A stretch of 64,000 nt of DNA from Cristatella mucedo. Lineage: Eukaryota; Bryozoa; Phylactolaemata; Cristatellidae. The position numbers and the translations under genes are program-made. This document shows positions 1 to 9,522 of this stretch, one piece after another (position 1 is the first letter of the stretch; each line of letters starts with the position of its first letter). The notes beneath the pieces were generated by a model. It ran no database searches. It had not been told where the DNA came from and saw nothing but the letters and a program-made list of their open reading frames with translations. The DNA is taken from the NCBI GenBank assembly GCA_009760855.2, contig WPIO01000006.1, forward strand, positions 6,291,001-6,355,000, read 5' to 3'.

Positions 1-705
1 CGAGCAAGCAGCGGAGGAGAGGAGAGCGTCGCTGTCGGTCATCGCTGCGGGCGAACAGCGCGTGGCGATCGACGACTGCGCAGCAGCCCTGCTGCGCCGG
101 CCGCCGCGCAGGGCGGCGTCGTCGCCGGCATTCCCGAGCAGAGCCGCCGTCGCCGCGAGCCGGCATCGACGACGACGCACTGCAGTGGCTGGCAGGTACG
201 CAGTGGCCGGTGCGGCGCGCCGCGCGCTCGCGCCGCCGTCGGCCTCTAGTGGACGATCGCGAACGCCTGCTGGCGGCGCTGACAAGCGGCTTAGAGTCCG
301 TCGACGCGACCGCGTTGACTCAGCCGGCGGGGCGAACAAAGGCGCAGGAAGCCGCGTGAAAGCGGAGAAAGCGTGTGCCAGGCCGCCCGAGGAGCCGCCC
401 AAGAAGTCGAGTCGCCTCATCCTCGCGCCGCCCCTTCGTCGCTCGTCGCTCGGTAGTCAAGAAAAGCTTCGCTCGCGCGCGCGCTTTTCTCAGCAGCCGC
501 GTCGCGGTGCGCCGCGGCGCCGGCGGCCAGGCGCCGCGGCTGCGGGCGCGGAGTGCAGCGCCGGAGCGGCGGAGCGGCGGAGCGGCGGAGCGGCGGAGAG
601 GCTCCTGTAGTTCCGGTAGGTTCCGCGCATTAAGTAAGTGTGTTTACGCTTGCGAAGAGCTGAGGGGCCGCTGCGGGCAATCTGAACTGGTTTCCGCTTG
701 GCACA

Positions 706-742
706 ATGAAGACAGTTCAGTTTACCGTCGAGCTTCGCAAAG
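706..742 (+). CDS. Possible short first coding exon (unproven)
   Basis: An ATG in good context (cacaATGA) opens a short reading frame, MKTVQFTVELRK, followed by a donor-like GTAAAA at 743-748. It lies in the CpG-rich block, where first exons are expected. The pattern VQFTVELRK recalls the N-terminus of FAM135 proteins, but the split codon would begin with G and cannot encode the Phe that follows there, so the match is weak. It cannot be the in-frame first exon of the LRR gene: a phase-1 join to the acceptor at 8081 soon meets a stop. It may instead be an upstream ORF or chance. Confidence 0.2.
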
Positions 743-1525
743 GTAAAAACAACAAAAGAGCGAAGACTGGCCTCGCCGCATTTTACTGCCTCGTTTATGC
801 GGCGGTCGGACGAACTTTGACAGCTTTCGCTTGCTCTCGATCGGCGAAGCCCAGTCGCTTGCTCCCGGGCTCGAACCCCGGCCCCCAGCCCGACCTGGGT
901 TGTAAAGTGCAAGCAACTCGCCGCCGAGATATAAATCCAGCGACAAAGGAGCGAGTGAGCGCGCGCGCGCTCGCTCGCTCGCTCGCGTCGGGCGGCCTCT
1001 GAGCGCCGCCCGGCGCGAGTGAGCGAGCGCGCGCAAGTCTGCTGCGAAGTGTCTCACCACGCCGGTGAGAGGCATCTGCGGCCGCGGGCGACGGCGGCGA
1101 GGTGCTCGGCCAGCGTTCGGCCAGCGAAGTGATTCGCTGCGGAATCGCACGCTCCCCACAAGCCCGCGCCGTAGCCGGCGGCGGCGCGCCACAGAGCGCC
1201 AGGCGCGCCGCCGCCGGCTCGCGGAGCAAGCTCGTGCGGCGGCGGCGGCGGCGGCGCTCCGCGGGAGCGGCATGGATTTCAAGCAGACGGCGCAGACGGC
1301 CTAGTTGAGCAGCCGATGCAATGGCGGCGAAGTGACTGCAATGCAGCCTCAATGTCGGAGGGCCGCCGACGAGGAGGCTCGCCGCTTCCTGGCTTCCGCC
1401 GCCTCCTTCCGCCGGATCTCTGCTGCGCTGGTCTGCCAATACGCCGTCACAGACGGTTGCCGAGGAAGCAGCGGAGAAGCGCTCGGCTCTCGATTCGGCG
1501 CGCTCGGCTCGCTCGACGCCCACCG

Positions 1526-1578
1526 TTCTCCTCCTCCTCCTCCTCCTCCTCCTCCTCTTCCTCCTCCACCTCCTCCGA
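1526..1578 (+). repeat. (CCT)n triplet microsatellite
   Basis: A pyrimidine-only CTC/CCT run with minor interruptions, inside the CpG-rich block. It produces spurious poly-Ser, poly-Pro or poly-Gly frames. Confidence 0.9.
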
Positions 1579-1754
1579 CGCACTCGAGCGTTTCTCGGCT
1601 CACGTCAGTCCCAAGCGCCGCGGCCGGCCGCGGAGACGCGTGCACGCGGCCCGCGCCGCCGGCGATGGCGCCTCCTCTCAGCGCGCGCTACTACAACGCT
1701 ACTACGCACGCCGCGCTCGCCAGCCCAGACGGCTCGGCCGACTTGCCGAGACGC

Positions 1755-1880
1755 CCCTGCGTCTTAGCCCAGGGGTAAGACGGTCGCTCTTAACGACTCA
1801 GGCTGTGCGTTTGAGTCCTGCGACGGCGGGCCATTCGCTCTTGCCCACTGAAAGCGGCGGCGATAGCCATTTCAATTCAT
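1755..1880 (+). mobile_element. SINE-B copy (tRNA-derived)
   Basis: The copy has an A-box-like TAGCCCAGGGGTAAGACGG and a B-box-like GCGTTTGAGTCCTGC, then the family body CCACTGAAAGCGGCGGCGATAGCC. Other copies lie near 31.1, 54.4 and 60.1 kb. It ends before the usual CTGTTAAA tail, so it is 3'-truncated or diverged. Confidence 0.65.
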
Positions 1881-2089
1881 TTCTCCGCCGCTGTGCAAAA
1901 ATCGGGGCAGCTGATTACGTCAGTCCCGAACCCAGCGATGGGGGCGGGCGGGCGGGCGGGCCAGCCTCGCCGCGGCGGCAAACCGCGACGAGAGCTACTC
2001 GATTGAAGCCGGCGGCGGCGGGTGGGACTCTGGGTCGAGCGGAAAAGACTCTCGGCGCTCTCATCTGCGCGCGCGCGCGACATCGTCGA

Positions 2090-2119
2090 TCGCCGCCGCC
2101 GCCGCCGCCGCCGCCGCCA
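2090..2119 (+). repeat. (CCG)n triplet run
   Basis: About nine uninterrupted CCG units near the end of the CpG-rich block. Confidence 0.9.
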
Positions 2120-2835
2120 TGGCGAGCCCGGGCAGCAGCGTTTTCGCGCGCCGCCGTGCAGTCGAGCAGTAAACGCTCGGCCGCCTCTCCGGACTCAGCC
2201 GAATCTCGCGTGCGCTCAAGAACGCAGCGCCTGGCTACGGGGACTGGCCGATGCAAGCGATCAATCGTTCTCGCCACGGCTGCGGTATTCCTAGTTCGTG
2301 CCGGGTGCGGCTAGGGCCTGAATTGTCCCATCTGTTCTGCACCGACGAAAAGGGATTTCAGCGAAAGCGGACTGCTTAACGGCGTGCCACATCCCTGCGC
2401 CGAACTTCGCCGCCGTCCCCTTCGGATCTGGAGAGGCCTGGCCCTGGAACGGAAATCTCCTTAGCCGCGGCTCCCTTCCGTCGCGTCGCCAAAGGCAGAC
2501 CTTTTCAGCGCAGGCTCTCCGCTAGCTTAAGCAAATTAGCACGTCAGTTCCTTCGCCCGCGAGAGATATCTTCCGTAATTAGAAGCACCGTGCTTGCATT
2601 CTCCCTCATTAGTAGAAGCTCTCTCGCGGTATTGCCTTGCGGCAAGGTAGGTGCGTTTTTTTATTACGGCGGCTCTGTCTCAGATCTACAAACTGCGCTG
2701 CTTACGTTTTAGCCAATCTGCTACTCGCAGAGTTCCGCAATCAACCGCCCGTCGGCGTAGAAATCTAATCGGCTGCGAGAGCATCGCGATTCACCTTAGC
2801 GCGATGCACCGGTAGTGACGCTGCGATGGTTTGCG

Positions 2836-3325
2836 ACATAATAATAATGATAATAATCACAAAAGACGTTTCTATTGTTCCCTGAGAGAAGGTTAATTCT
2901 ATTTTAAGCACTTTAAATATCTTGCAAAAAAGCACGTCCGTTGTTAGTGTTGTCATGCAGCGTCAGCACGCATAAGCACGCAAAGGACAATTCGCATGGA
3001 CTCGGCAAATGCTGTAAGGCAGGGTGCATTATCATCTTCTTTTTAAACGACATCAGTTCAGGTGATGCCGTGACGTCAGTCGGAAATGAGTTCGAGACTT
3101 TGGGAACATAAGAACTGAAGCCAAGGTATCCAAAAGATTTTAGGTTCTTTTGAGGTATGGCTAAATGACTCGAGCCACAGGGACAGGCCTCAAAATAGCA
3201 AGCATGAGTAAGATTAAGTTGCGAAAGGCTGGTTGGAGAAAGAGAATGAGGGGATCTAAAATGAATGAATAAATCTTAAAGTCGGCACCCTGCTTGATGT
3301 GAGCCAGTGCCGGTCGGCGGCAAGT
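2836..3325 (-). mobile_element. L2/CR1-like LINE, 3' fragment
   Basis: It starts at the inverted A/T-rich tail (AATAATAATGATAATAATC). It continues through the antisense 3' UTR (CGCATAAGCACGCAAAGGAC, GTGACGTCAGTCGG) into decayed antisense C-terminal ORF2 sequence, closely parallel to the copy at 60.99-61.42 kb. No intact reading frame remains. Confidence 0.75.
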
Positions 3326-4450
3326 TTACTTAAAGTAAAGCTTTGCAGTTGCGACATTCGTCACCTTTGGCTGTTCTAGTCCGTTCCTCTCTCACAACCT
3401 AGACACGGGTGAGTTATGCCGAAATCACACCCTTCGTTATATACCAAAGCACGTGGATGTTAATTTTAATGAGTCTGTCACGGGCGAGTAGTCAGCGTCT
3501 TCTCCTCTGAACGGAACCAACTAGCCCGGCTTGGTTTTAGGCCTTTACGCCCGGTCAATTAAAGAATTTTCGTCACTCGACCACCACAAGCCTGCGGCCG
3601 ATTTCCAAATCTGGAAAATTATCCATTTTGGCTGGGAAAACTGTGCAAAAAATGTTAGTTTGGTAAATAATGAAAGAGTATTTGGCTATCTTAAACTTTT
3701 GGCAGCGTTTGGCTGCACTTAAATTCAGGTTAAGCTGCTAAACCGTGACTGTAAGGAAATATTTACGCAGTAATCTTTGTGTTTCAATTTGCTGCTGCAC
3801 AGAACTGATCGGTAGCTATAGGAAGACCAAGTGACTGTAGTCGTACGCCGCCGTTTCTTCCTTTAGTTTTTTCATAGGTTACAGAGCTGCGCGTGGAAAA
3901 TGTACTGTCGTATCCCCAATAGGAGCCTTTCGTTAGTGGTTCTGCATCACGTCTTGTACTAGTACAGCGCGCTGCACTTGTGCGGCGCAATGAGGCTACT
4001 ACCACAAGAGGCTACTACAAGTGAGCTACTTAGGCAGCGGCGGTCGATGCCGTAACTCAAATATTGCTCAGAAGTCATTGGTTGTGCTCAGGTGTCTTTT
4101 ATCCTGGGACTGACATTTGTAGTACCTAGCCTCTGGAGGAACCGAGTAACTGTAGGATACATGAAAAATACGTCCGCGCTAGCAGTCTAGTTTGTATAGC
4201 AGGAATGAAAGTCTAGAATCCTCCACAGTCCTTTCGAGAGCTGAAAATCCAAATCCTAGCAGAAACCTGCGTGTCTGGCAGTTACACAACTGAACCATCC
4301 GAATGAACGTTCACGCAGCAAGCGCGTCTGATCACTCGGCTGTGCACCACTGGATGGAGGTGAATAGCTGCGAGTTCTAACGCATCCTCTACGTCACTAC
4401 GTCTAGCTTCAGTTACTATGGTGACCCGATGTACTCAGCATTTCTCCTGC

Positions 4451-4590
4451 GGCCCCGGTTAGGTCCAGTGGGGGTAAGGTGCTCGCCTTGAATGACAAAG
4501 GTCACTGAGTCTAGCCGTGCGGCATATGTAAAGTGCTGGAGAGAGATTAAGTTCTCTTGCTTTGCTATAGGGATGGATTAAAAATGTTTA
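4451..4590 (+). mobile_element. SINE-A copy (tRNA-derived head, LINE-like tail)
   Basis: A-box region GTCCAGTGGGGGTAAGGTGC, a degraded B box, the linker GTGCGGCATATGTAAAGTGC, then the shared tail core AGAGATTAAGTTCTCT. The order matches the better copies at 7.8 and 46.6 kb. Confidence 0.75.
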
Positions 4591-4599
4591 ACTTTGTTC

Positions 4600-7480
4600 T
4601 CTTCCCGTTGGTGCTGAAAGCATGACACCTCGACTGGGTCTTGTGCGCTGGTATAGCTACGCCGGCCAGATGACTATTTATCTTAACCACAATTCCGTAA
4701 TATCTCATCAAGACAGTATACCCCTAGGTATTCTTATCTCAGACAGTCAATAATTTTATTTAAAAGACGTCTTGTCCGGTTTTGGCATTGGCCATGCAGA
4801 TGTGTCACGTGGCTTTCGCTAGATGCGGCGTCGAAACGACACGCTCGACAAGGCCGATCGGCTAACGAGACTTGCCCGCTGCTGTCATTGGGTTATGCAG
4901 TGAAAATGCTGGCATGTAGCTCTAGTAAAATGCTATGGTGTCTTTAGTGTCAATTTCTTTAGCCTTCAAATGTGGCAACACCGCAGCCGATGGTTGGGTC
5001 ACCTAATCAGTAGGTCAAACAACGAGGCTTACCCCCCCCCCGATTGGTTGGAGGAGGCCGGCCCTATAGCGGACAATAGCCGGGTCACTTTCAGTCCTAT
5101 CCGGAGCCAGCGTGTGCTGGCGGCCGAGACTTGTGCTACGTTTCTGGTTCGATCGCCGCGTTCGCAGGAGCTGTTCGAATCCAGCGAGGCGGCTACTGCG
5201 TCTACTAACCGGACGTGACTCCGCCTGCACAGGGGAGGTGACCGTAAAACTGGCCGCTTTGAGAGCCACTTTTGCCGGTAAGGCTATGCGATCTATTCCA
5301 AGGAGGTCACTCTTGTTACTCTACGGCACTAGGCGACTAGGACTTTGAAAAGGATTAATCGTTTCCACGATTCTACCTGAGCTCGGCAGCAATTGCTTTT
5401 TTCCATGGCGCCATGCTCGATAAAAAGGATTTGACCGTGAGCCTCTGAAGGAGTAAACCTTAATTTCGCGGGTCCCTGAGCAACTAAGGGGACCGCGAAC
5501 CGCATGTAGCGATAAGCTCGTAGGAGCGGTCGCATTAACTGGCGCAGCGGCTACCAGCTGTGCTTTCGCCTCGGGCACTCGGATGGGAGCCTGCCTTGTT
5601 TGTTGATGCTCTCTTGCCTCACTTGACCAAATTCTTAACCTAGAAGCTGCCATTTGGGTCAGCACGCGAGTAACTCTGTGCGACGGGAGAGGAGTCTAAA
5701 CAGAGCCCAGGCTCTGGCTAGTGGCTGTCTGTCGGGGACAGTGGCTTGGCAGCCACTCGACAGCCCGCCGCAGGCGGCTGCTGCTTCTTCTTGCTGGCGA
5801 TCGTGAGCCAGAGCTCTAACCCAGATAACTCCTTCTAGCGTAGCAGCAATCGGCAATTGTGTTTGCCCAGTCAGGAGGCCGCATGCAGCATGGGAAAAGG
5901 GGGGCCGTGTTTAAGATTGGTGCGGTTCATAAACAATTGGCGCGTCAGCTAATTGTGATTCGGCTCTCGAGCGGAGCTCCTTACAATGACGGTATCGGAG
6001 CACACCACTTGGGCTTCGAACTATTGCAGCAGTCAATAGGATTGATATACAACCAGACGTGGCAGCAGCCAACTGCTGAACGCTGTCGTCACTGTGGCAG
6101 CAGCAGTGGCAGTTGCAGCAGATAATAGGTGTAGCCCAGGGCGGCTGTAAAGCCTGCGTTGGTGGACGGAGCTACCTCGGGTACTAAGTGGGGGCTGCCT
6201 CGTAGAACATCGTGTCCAGATTATCGCGAATCTACTCGACGGAGAAAGCGCTTCGGCCATTTCACGTTGCTCATTAAGCGGATACTAGACCCGATCGCGG
6301 TGGCCACGTGGTGCACGGCTAGCTGCCTAGCTTTGGATAAGCTAACCGATATCTACTTTCTTACTCCAAAGCAAGTTAGGCGTTACTGTGTGCTTGTCGG
6401 AGTTGTAGCACAGCAGCTGACGAGATCGTCTGAATTCCAACGACAGCTACTGGCCGCCTCGTCGAGACCGACGCTACGAGAACGGTGCTATCTTTTAGCA
6501 GCTCTGGCTAACGTAATTGCAAGGCAGCTAGTTTCTCATCGCAATTTTCGGCGCAAGTGCTGATGTCCTCTACGTCAGTGCATCTGCTGATATGAGGTGT
6601 CAGGGAGGTCGTTTCACTTTTAAATTAGTCCTTTTGGTGGATTGCGACAGCCCTACAGACAGGCTGGGTAGGGTGACCGAGCAACAAGTCCCCTGGCTTC
6701 AACAGCCAGAATTTTACTAGCAGAAATCGCGCCGACCAAGCCCAGTCTTTGCCCTCCAGACGGCTGCCGGCCTGAGCCCTCTACTAACTCTCCTCCTGTG
6801 AACTACTCCGGCAGCTCTTTATTCCATGCATGCATTGTTTTTGCATTGTCGAGCCATTGTTCGCTCCAAAGCCGCCGGTCTGCTGGCGGCAGCTTGCGTT
6901 ACAGGGGACGTCCTCGCAGATGCCGCCAGTGCATGGATTTGTGCTGGGCTGCCGAGTTATATCCGCCGCGAGCCGTTGTCCACCCCTCCACTGCTCAAGA
7001 GCTCGCTGTCGCTTAGGCGGCTTCTGATCCCTCGAAACCGCCGACCGGTCGGCGCTGGCGGCAGCTTGCGATTCATGCGCCCTCACACGACGGGCACTAC
7101 ATGGATGGCAACACGGATTCGCTCTGTCAATGCACTCGCATACGTCAATGCACTCCCGGACGAGCAGCTAATTGGGACTGCTGACGGCCTTTACCCGAAC
7201 TTAGCTTTGCATTAACAGAGAGGAAGGCTGGGCTGGCTTTCCAGGACCCAAACCTCGGCCTCCTGAAGGAAGCCTGCCTGCTTCGGCTGCTGCTTACTCG
7301 CTATTGAAAACGCCCACTTTGTCCTTGTAGCTTTGTGGATTTACTGACGGAGACACATTACATTATATGACAAACCACGACCTGGGTCGTGAAGTTCGAA
7401 CACCTTGCCCCTCAGCTAGGCCTCAGTTAGACCCAAGCTAGAGCGCTAGGCGCCTAGGTGCTGTGGACTTTGATGACACA
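4600..7480. other. No confident gene; unrecognised unique sequence
   Basis: Moderate-GC sequence with several open frames of 60-130 codons on both strands. None has a recognisable domain, and most overlap one another on opposite strands. It contains a 10-base C run at 5032-5041. I see nothing here that supports a gene. Confidence 0.5.
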
Positions 7481-7487
7481 GATAAAA

Positions 7488-7545
7488 TCAGTGTTATCAG
7501 CGTTATATATATTATCAGCGTTATCAGCGTTATCAGCGTTAGCCC
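7488..7545 (+). repeat. Short tandem repeat, unit TTATCAGCG
   Basis: Four to five imperfect copies of a 9-bp unit, TTATCAGCG, interrupted once by a TATATATA stretch. Confidence 0.8.
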
Positions 7546-7807
7546 TCAGGCACTTCCCCGACGCTGCCTCACATGCAGCTCAGATGTCGCTCCTCTCGCG
7601 CGTCCAAATTCAAGATGGCTTTTATCCTGAGGCTTTACAATACTTTCCTCTTTATTCTATCCGACTTCCAAATCCAGCTGCAAGACGAACGAGAGATGGT
7701 GTGCCAGTGTCACGCGATCCCACAAGCAGGGGCAGCAACAGTCAGTGTCTCGAATCGTCGGCCAATGTCGTGCGGTCTTCGAAGTAGCTTCGATCGACAT
7801 TCTAGGA

Positions 7808-7950
7808 TTTGGTTTGGCACCGCCGTTAAGGTGCTCGCCAAGACCAAGCCTGGCCCAGGTCGTGGGCTCGAGCCCCGCGGCACATGTGAAGCGCCAGAAC
7901 AGAGATTAAGTTCTCTAATGGCGCTATATAAGTGAATTTTATTTATTTAG
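7808..7950 (+). mobile_element. SINE-A copy directly upstream of the LRR gene
   Basis: It contains GTTAAGGTGCTCGCC (A-box side), GTCGTGGGCTCGAGCCCCG (B box) and GGCACATGTGAAGCGCC. Then come AGAGATTAAGTTCTCT and the tail GGCGCTATATAAGTGAA, followed by T-rich sequence. The tail carries a TATA-box look-alike. The copy ends about 180 bp before the chosen start codon of the LRR gene, and about 130 bp before that exon's splice acceptor. Confidence 0.9.
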
Positions 7951-8132
7951 TAACATTTATTGTGATGGCGATTCGCCGTCTGGATCGTGAATCAAATAAT
8001 CGTGCCCAACCCGTCGCAAACGCCGCCGCCGCCGCCGCCGCTAACGAGCTCTCGAACCCGGTCGCGAATTTCCCTTGCAGATCTCGCGCGAGAGTAGATC
8101 TCGCGCGATCTCGCACCGGCCGCGGCTCGACG

Positions 8133-9522
8133 ATGCACTCGACCACTCGCCGCCGCGGAAGCACTGATGGCGGCAGCAGGAACGACGGCGGAGAAGGCTG
8201 CGGACGCCGCCCGGTCGCGGCCGCCGCGCTGGCGCTTGCTGTGGCCGCGGCGGCGGCGGTGGCCGCTCCTACCGCCGCCGCCGTCGGCGCCGACGCACCG
8301 TGCCGAGGACCGTGCCCGTGCAACGGCGAGGGCATACACTGCGCCGGCCTCGGCCTCTACGAGCTGCCGAACTTTGGCGACGGCCTGCGTCGAGCCTCGG
8401 CCGTCTACCTCAACTTCCAGGACAACGACCTGGCGGCGCTCACCGACGACGCGCTGGAGGGCTTCTCGCGCCTGCAGCGCCTCCGCCTGTCGGCCAACCG
8501 GCTGGAGCTGGTCGAGCCGGGAGCGCTGCGCCACTGCAAGCGTCTGCTCACGCTCGACCTGGCCGCCAACCGGCTAGCCGCGCTGCCGCCGCGCGCGCTC
8601 GCGCCGCTGCGTCGCCTCGAGCACCTCGACCTCGCGCACAACCGGCTGCGCGACGTCGATGGCCTGTTCGACGGCCTCAAGCGGCTGCAGTCGATCGCGC
8701 TGAGCGGAAACGCCGTCGAGCGCGTCGGCGCTCGCACGTTCGCCGGCTGCGCGGCGCTGCGCCACGTCGACCTGGCCGGCAACCGGTTGGCGGCCGTGGC
8801 GGCCGACGCGTTCGCGCTGCTCGGCCGGCTCGCCCACCTCGTGCTGAACGACAACCCGCTGCTGGCCGCCGACGCCAGCGGCGAGGACGAAGCGGCGGTG
8901 GTGGCAGCGGCGGCGGCGACGAACGTTAGCCTCAGCACGACCTACATGACGCACGTTGGCATGCGCAACTGCGGCCTGGCGGCCGTGCCGCGCTGGCTGC
9001 CGCCGACGCTCGTCGACCTGGGCCTGGCCGGCAACAGGATCGCCGCTATCCGCGACGACGACCTAATCGGCCTCGAGCACCTGGTCAGCCTCGACCTGGG
9101 CCACAACCTCATTGAGAGCGTCGACGATGCGGCGTTCGACGGCACGCAGCGCCTGGCCCGGCTGCAGCTGCAGTCCAACCGCCTGCGCCGCGTGCCGGCG
9201 CGCCTGCCGGCGTCGCTCGTGCAGCTGCAGCTGCAGGGCAACGCGATCGCCGAGCTGCCGGCGGTGGCGCTGGAGGGCAACGGTCGCCTGCAGGAGCTGA
9301 ACGTGGCGCGCAACGGGCTGCGGCGCGTGCACCGCGCCGCCTTCGTCCAGCTGGCGCAGCTGCGACGCCTTCAGCTGGACGAGAACGGCATGCAAGTGCT
9401 GCCCGCGAAGCTGCTCTCCGGCCTGAAGCTTCTGCGCAGTCTCGACCTCAGCGGCAACCCTCTGAGCGAGATGGAGGCGGGCTCCTTGGATGGCCTCAGC
9501 AGTCTCGACAGCCTCAAGCTGA
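8133..9522 (+). CDS. Secreted leucine-rich-repeat protein, coding exon 1
   Basis: This exon encodes residues 1-463 of a predicted extracellular LRR protein. The ATG at 8133 has A at -3 and lies 53 bases after a strong acceptor (TTTCCCTTGCAG, ending 8080). An earlier in-frame ATG at 7965 would require the unspliced form. A basic n-region is followed by an Ala/Leu-rich hydrophobic stretch (about residues 27-50), a likely signal sequence. An N-terminal LRR cap follows, with Cys at about 57, 61, 63 and 70 (CRGPCPCN...HC). Then come about 14 LRRs of the LxxLxLxxNxL type, mostly 24 residues with one of 21. The seventh repeat carries an acidic and Ala-rich insert containing an N-glycosylation sequon (NVS). 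The exon ends in phase 1 at the donor GTAAGT (9523). It is very GC-rich. Ligand and specific family are unknown. Confidence 0.85.

Larger units (their letters stand above)
1..2300. promoter_or_regulatory. CpG-island-like block, candidate promoter and 5' exon region
   Basis: The first 2.3 kb is very rich in G, C and CpG, with many GGC/CCG runs, unlike the AT-richer DNA after it. Open frames occur on both strands, as expected from GC bias, and most begin at non-ATG codons, so I do not call them genes. Good splice-donor look-alikes are present: GGCAG/GTACGC at 195 and TTAA/GTAAGT near 635. The LRR gene downstream has a strong splice acceptor at 8079-8080 ahead of its start codon, so a non-coding first exon in this block is a reasonable inference. 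A SINE-B copy lies inside at about 1755-1880. Confidence 0.5.

Noticed and set aside
839-900. B-box-like GGGCTCGAACCCC as a SINE or tRNA
   Set aside because: No A box at the proper distance and no family tail; palindromic GC sequence can give this by chance.
62-2314. Many long overlapping frames on both strands in the first 2.3 kb
   Set aside because: CpG-rich DNA lacks stop codons by composition; frames are Arg/Ala/Pro-rich, mostly without ATG starts or domains.
7932-8132. GTG at 7932 as the start of the LRR protein
   Set aside because: GTG is not a usual start in animals, it lies in a SINE tail, and a strong splice acceptor at 8080 makes this part likely non-coding.
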